Assembly (NCBI GenBank): GCA_013350335.1
Contig: CM023540.1
Span: 47,537,222-47,601,221, forward strand
DNA from: Chimonanthus salicifolius
Lineage: Eukaryota; Streptophyta; Magnoliopsida; Laurales; Calycanthaceae
Direction of reading: 5' to 3'
DNA length: 64,000 nt
Shown here: positions 59,258 to 64,000 of the stretch, piece by piece
Numbering within the stretch: position 1 is the stretch's first letter
Layout of the letters: the number at the start of each line of letters is the position of its first letter
The notes under the pieces: model-generated
The model's database searches: none
What the model saw: the letters and a program-made list of their open reading frames with translations, nothing else
Told to the model about the DNA's origin: nothing
Translations under genes and position numbers: made by a program

Positions 59258-59928
59258 ATACTAAAAACTTCTGGGCCCAAAATGCGCAAAAACATCGCCT
59301 GAAAATTTTGGCCCATTAGGGCCCTAAACGTTGCATATAGCCAGAATTATAAACCTAAGGTAGCTTGGCAGATCATGGAGTGTAAAATAGAACAGTGTGC
59401 CCTCCTAAGTCTGGAACGTGGAACACCTTCCTGATTTACTGATTTTAGCTCCAGTTATTAAAATGGAAATGGTTCAAGATGAACAATTTCAAAACCCGCA
59501 ATCCACCCATGGCGCATTGTCTCATGCCAAGAACAACTTGTTCAATATATTCTCCAAAAATGTCTATTTCCGACATTAGTAAAAAATTCGGCGAAGAAAA
59601 AGGCAAGTGGTGTCTCAAACCTGCATCAATCTGATGGTTGAAAATGAATGACTACAGAACCCTACTAATGTCTAGTAAGTAGTGTCCTCTATCAGGGAAA
59701 GAACATTTTTCTTTTCTGGAAAAGTAAGCTGTGAATGAAACCTACAACTTCAATTTAGTAAGAGAGAATCTTCAACTACACTAGGTTCTCATCAAAGAAA
59801 GAAACAATTATAAAGTTCATGTCGCTCTTATTACATTTGGTTATTTATTTGTATTGTTAATGCCAGTATTAAACAATGAAATAAACAGGAGACAAAAGCA
59901 TGAAACTCTTCATTGATATGTTACAGAA
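59258..59928. other. Intergenic DNA downstream of the GDPD gene
   Basis: No gene or repeat recognised. Part of the left side may be 3' UTR of alternative GDPD transcripts. Confidence 0.5.
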
Positions 59929-59934
59929 TTTATT
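59929..59934 (-). terminator. Possible poly(A) signal of the GDPD gene
   Basis: AATAAA on the minus strand, 14 bases after the stop codon. It is close to the stop, so a more distal signal may be used instead. Confidence 0.35.
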
Positions 59935-59947
59935 CACATCAAAACAA

Positions 59948-62900
59948 TTAGAAAAGGCAATCCATCATGTCTTTGTAGGAAGAGATCATCAATGCGATCT
60001 TGTGTAATAGATCTGAAGCATCTTTACCATTCTTTGCAGCAAATGTCCATTGCTGCAAGTTATGGAGGCTTCCTGTGAAATCTGTGAAAAGCCCATCGAC
60101 TCCTATGGTGTTTATCCAGTAATCATATTCGACATATGGGTCCTGATGGAAGTTCCAGTGTAAGTACATGAATTCATCCCTGTAAGTATACGGATGCACC
60201 TGAAATGGTTTGTGTCCACAAATTGTAAGAACAAGAGAACTTGATTGAGCTTCAAACCCACAAATTGTAAGAACAAGAGAACTTGACTGAGCTCTTCCAA
60301 ATGCAGTACAATGGATTCCAAGAACAAAAACATAAATGCAAAACCCATAATGAGAAAATTATGAAGCTACAGTGCCACCATTGGAAATATGTTTCAGTGG
60401 GTATATACTGTATAAAGGTTTCATTTAAATTAAAAACTGATTCGTCACCAATCTTCTTTGTGCTAAGATGAGCAAAATCTATAATATAATCAAAGCATAA
60501 GAAATTATAAGAAATGAGAGTATAAATTCTTATAGATTGTAATTCTTGATCAATTTACCTTCTGTGGTATATAAACAGCACTGCTAAAAGAAAATACCGT
60601 AGATTTTAAGTGTCACTGTGATGGACAATAATTACATTTTGACATACCAGGAAGCCACCACCTATCCATGGGTGATCCCTAATGAATACGTCAAGATTCT
60701 AGAAGATATTTATGGAGTAACGAGTGTAAGAACTGTGTGTAGGTCTCAGTTGTTGCATTTCAGCAAGGGTTTTCTTGTGTTATTCATTCGTGTTAATTAC
60801 AAATAAGTTAGTCTCACAAATCCCAGATTATTTTTGTTGTTGGACTCCATTTACATGCAACATCTTGCATGACCATAACATTCATCGCAGGAATTGGCTG
60901 TAACATGGCAGATCTGCATGAGGCCACTGAGATCTCGTGTGTGAATATGCAATAAACTAAGAAACTCGATGCAAAAAAGCATATTGTAAGTTCTCAGATA
61001 GTAGCTTACATACCTGTAGACCATGAGCATGTGCTCTAGGAACAAGATCCGTCGGTTCTGTCAAATAATTATTTTTTGGAGGCACTATCGTATCTTTCCA
61101 TGGTCCAATGCCAACCACATATTTTTTAATATATTTAAAGTAGCTGTCTGAAGTAATTTCCCAGTATGTCTGCACATTAAGTAGGGATCTTAATTAGCAA
61201 TTACTGAACTACCAACTTTGATTTACTGCTGAAGTGGAATGCAACACTGATTACATAAACCATGTATTCACTAGAGCAACTCTACAATCATGGTCTTGTT
61301 GTGGGCCAGCCCCACTTATGGGCCTATTGGGCTTAGGCCCAGTAGAGTGACTTAAATATTATTGTATTCCTGTGTAAGACATAGAGAGAGAGGGATTAGA
61401 GAGAGAGTGAGAGACAGAGAGATCTGAAAGGGAGAGACCTTGTAATCCTCTGTACTTGTTTTTCTACATAGTAGATTTCATCTCGCTCCGTGGACGTAGG
61501 CGTTCTAGCCGAACCACGTAAATCTTGTGTCGTGTGATTGTGTGTTTGCATTAATTAATCCCTAATCCCCACGAGGTCTCACTATGCAAAATGATATAGA
61601 CATAATACTGTGAATGCTAACATCTTTTGCTGTTCTAGTATGAAATGAAAAATTTGTGAATGGGCTTTCCAAAGAGGAAACTTGCATAGATACAGACATT
61701 AATACATACATAAATGCAAATTTTTTTGCTTGAAAATTCAAATATGTAGGAAAGGTGAATGGATGCCAATTTGGAAACATAGAAATTCACGAAGGATAGG
61801 TGAGTGCAAACAGTCTGGATTGATCGCTTAAGGGCTCCATGTAGAGCTCTCTATGAGTTCTTTACTAGAGGTCTCTCCCGAATATTTCCTATATATTGTG
61901 TTGCATGGACACTTCCAGGGACATACTTGTGTCAGACACTTGTAGACAATCACACCCCTGTCATACACACTCACCCATTCTTCATGGCTTTTCGAGGCTG
62001 TGTTTGGATTGGAAGAAGGGAGACTTCTCCTTGAGAAATCCAACTTCTCTTGTTTGGATCCATTCTCTAGGAGAAAGTGGGGCCCACAATGGTGAAACCT
62101 CCCCTCATCTATGAGAAAGTGGTGTTCTCCACCTCACCAAGAGAACGGCAGAAGCTCTCCTAATCCTCGAGAATGTCCAATTTTAAGTTTTTCTCATCTA
62201 AACACAACTGTGATATTTTTTAACGTTGTTTTTCAAGATGTCTTAAATATTACTAGATCTTTCCGTTGTAATATTTTTCACATGTCTTAATTCATAGGTT
62301 GACTAAAAGATATCATTAGGTGTAATTGATTATTTTTTCATTTTTTTGTTGTCTTTATTGGCTCCTTGTAATCTATATATACATGTATATTCTTTTTCTT
62401 CAAATTCAATATCTTCCAATCCTTTCGTCTCTTTTCATTATTATTTTTCCTTTCTCCAATATTACTTTCTACACTCTCCTTTTAAAACCTACTTGATATT
62501 AATTTTTAGAGTAAATTTAGTGCATTATTTTCTATTAGTGTTACTTTTGCACTTTTTATATAAATTTTATATTTGAACATATGGTGCCATGTCCCCTTGT
62601 CCTATTTTTTTGGTTTCCCAAGTCCAACACCTCACACCCATGTTGGATTTTGACACTCGCACCCATACCCATCCAACTTAGCCTATGCATGTGTCTATGA
62701 GTCGTGCATGTGTCTGGCTTATAGAGAAACAACAGTCACCTAAGTAAAAAGCACAAGCAAATTATAGTAAAAAAGGCATACACTGAATAAATTCAAAGCT
62801 CAAAATAGACTTGGCAACTGCTTGAGTTGAGTCTTATTTGGTTGGGGTCTATTTCAGACCTCGATAAACATGTAGTCGTTTCAGGTATATTTCGAGTTTG

Positions 62901-63968
62901 GGTCACTCGAGTCTAGGACAGATTGCCCATTTACTCGATTGAAACTAGTTCACACCCATTCAAACTCATTTACACCTTTTGCTCATTTAAAAAAAAATTA
63001 AACAATAAAATGCCCATGTCATAAAAAGTTTGTATAAAAATGTTCAATTACTAAACTTTCTTACATTTAAAAAAATGAAATATCTACAAGGCCATTAAAA
63101 AAATTATGACCGATAAATTTAACATGTAAATAATATTTCAATACCATCTAACCATTCATGGTGACCTATAACTTCATCGCATAAACAATATAACATAAAA
63201 AAATTATAAAAACATTACTTACAACCAGACTGGCAATGGGTCGAGTCAGGTCAGGTTTGGATTATAAAAACATTGAACTCTTTATAGGGGGATAAAGAGG
63301 AAAAGAGTGCAACTAGTTGGATGGTCCCATGATGTTCACTTTTTAAACATTTTCAAGTCGCTTGGCACATGAAAAGCAGTTAACATTATGACTGGGATTT
63401 TGAAAAGCAAACAGGCTTGGTGGTTTAGTCACCTTGCCCTCTCTTCCCCTGTTTTGTAAATTAGTTCATCATGTTTAGCTCAGCTACATATGCAATCTAA
63501 AGTAACATATTTAAGAATTCAAATTTTGTATCAATTCTTCACATGTTGAACAGATTCATAGTAAGTGGGCATAGCCATTTTTGGAAAATATAACGACTGT
63601 AACAATAACACTAAGTAATGTAACAACTGTTACAACAAGACTAAGTCATGAAGTCTATGAAATTACTTAGGAAAATGTCACGCATTCAATTTATTTTCAT
63701 AACTTGTAACATGGGAAATGTGGAACTGCAATGCTTGACAAGGGCAAACCTGATTTGTGTCTTGAGTTGGTATGGTAAAATCATCTATTAGGAAGATTTT
63801 TGGGGAGTCTGTCAGTTTAGAAGCATATACAAGAGAAGTAGGAGCAAATGATTGGATAAAGACTGGTTGTTTGAGCCAGTCTTTTGACATATATGCACCT
63901 TTATACCCATACTTCTTAAGCGTTTCTACAAACTTATCTTCAAAGCTCTTTCGATCTCTCCAGTTGAC
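59948..63968 (-). CDS. Glycerophosphodiester phosphodiesterase (GDPD5/6-like), C-terminal exons
   Basis: The enzyme hydrolyses glycerophosphodiesters to glycerol-3-phosphate and an alcohol in phospholipid turnover. Three in-phase exons are visible. Exon 63750-63968 starts VNWRDRKSFEDKF and ends IPTQDTNQ. Exon 61014-61169 reads TYWEITSDSYFKY, YVVGIGPWKDTI and ends AHAHGLQ. The last exon, 59948-60199, reads VHPYTYRDEF, EYDYWINTIGVDGLFTDF and stops after MMDCLF. All junctions are AG/GT and phase 0. The 219-base exon begins after an acceptor ttttgacag at 63969, so the gene continues past the window edge; the catalytic N-terminal half (His/Glu motifs) is not visible. The 2.6-kb intron 61170-63749 holds a solo LTR and a MITE-like repeat. 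No breaks are seen, so it looks functional. Confidence 0.92.
61297..61574 (+). mobile_element. Copia-type solo LTR in the GDPD intron, TSD GGTCT
   Basis: 278 bp, TGTTGTGGGCC to ATCCCCACGA, flanked by a perfect duplication GGTCT (61292-61296, 61575-61579). It carries the gctccgtggacgtaggc ... gccgaaccacgtaaatc block that I know from LTRs of plant copia elements. It lies in the intron on the strand opposite to the gene. Confidence 0.9.
61996..62210. repeat. MITE-like element in the GDPD intron
   Basis: Starts GGCTGTGTTTGGATTGG and ends ATCTAAACACAACTG (inverted CAGTTGTGTTTAGAT). The inside is rich in ttctccttgag and ctctaggagaaagtggg. Target duplication unclear, so the exact limits and superfamily are open. 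Confidence 0.65.
62211..63749. other. Remainder of the GDPD intron
   Basis: AT-rich intron sequence. Weak CGGGTC/ACTCGAG-type repeat traces lie at 62810-62970 and 63215-63260. No exon similarity found. Confidence 0.5.
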
Positions 63969-64000
63969 CTGTCAAAATTGAAGCATTAACTATGTGGCAT

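Overview
This window looks like nuclear DNA from a flowering plant. The evidence is an RPK2-type LRR receptor kinase, a plant GDPD gene, Ty1/copia and large Ty3/gypsy-like LTRs, a TRIM, hAT elements, tRNA-derived SINEs and AT-rich, transposon-packed intergenic DNA. I cannot name the species. Only two host genes look real. One is an RPK2/TOAD2-like receptor kinase (11530-14878, +), essentially intronless with one frameshift. The other is the 3' end of a glycerophosphodiester phosphodiesterase (exons 59948-60199, 61014-61169 and 63750-63968, -), which runs off the right edge.

Left part (1-10.5 kb): an LTR fragment with nine TTCAGTCGACTGAA-like palindromes, a 286-bp solo LTR, a 489-bp TRIM with PBS, PPT and 5-bp TSD, then a 5.4-kb hAT element with 8-bp TSD and a decayed ZMYM1/TTF-type transposase. 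Middle (10.5-31 kb): RPK2; self-nested CGGGTCGGGT MITEs; a RabA GTPase fragment; a SINE; one isolated exon of proteasome alpha-5; a 5.3-kb copia element inside an older hAT end; and a TATCGGCCGATA MITE family.

Right part (31-59 kb): a ~310-bp repeat array broken by a 3.3-kb solo LTR; another SINE; a U6 snRNA pseudogene; a second 3.4-kb solo LTR; and a second copia element split by two more giant solo LTRs (3.4 and 3.7 kb). The last of these carries three unrelated host-gene fragments: an ADP/ATP carrier, an STK16-like kinase and an MFS transporter. Further MITEs and a split SINE follow before the GDPD gene.

The window records layered insertion. At least 12 insertions are bounded by perfect or near-perfect target-site duplications read directly from the sequence. 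Most in-frame stops I checked in the element genes can be explained by C-to-T or G-to-A change, as expected of methylated, silenced DNA. A recurrent and possibly undescribed pattern is that several unrelated LTRs and MITEs each carry their own array of short hairpin-forming palindromes.
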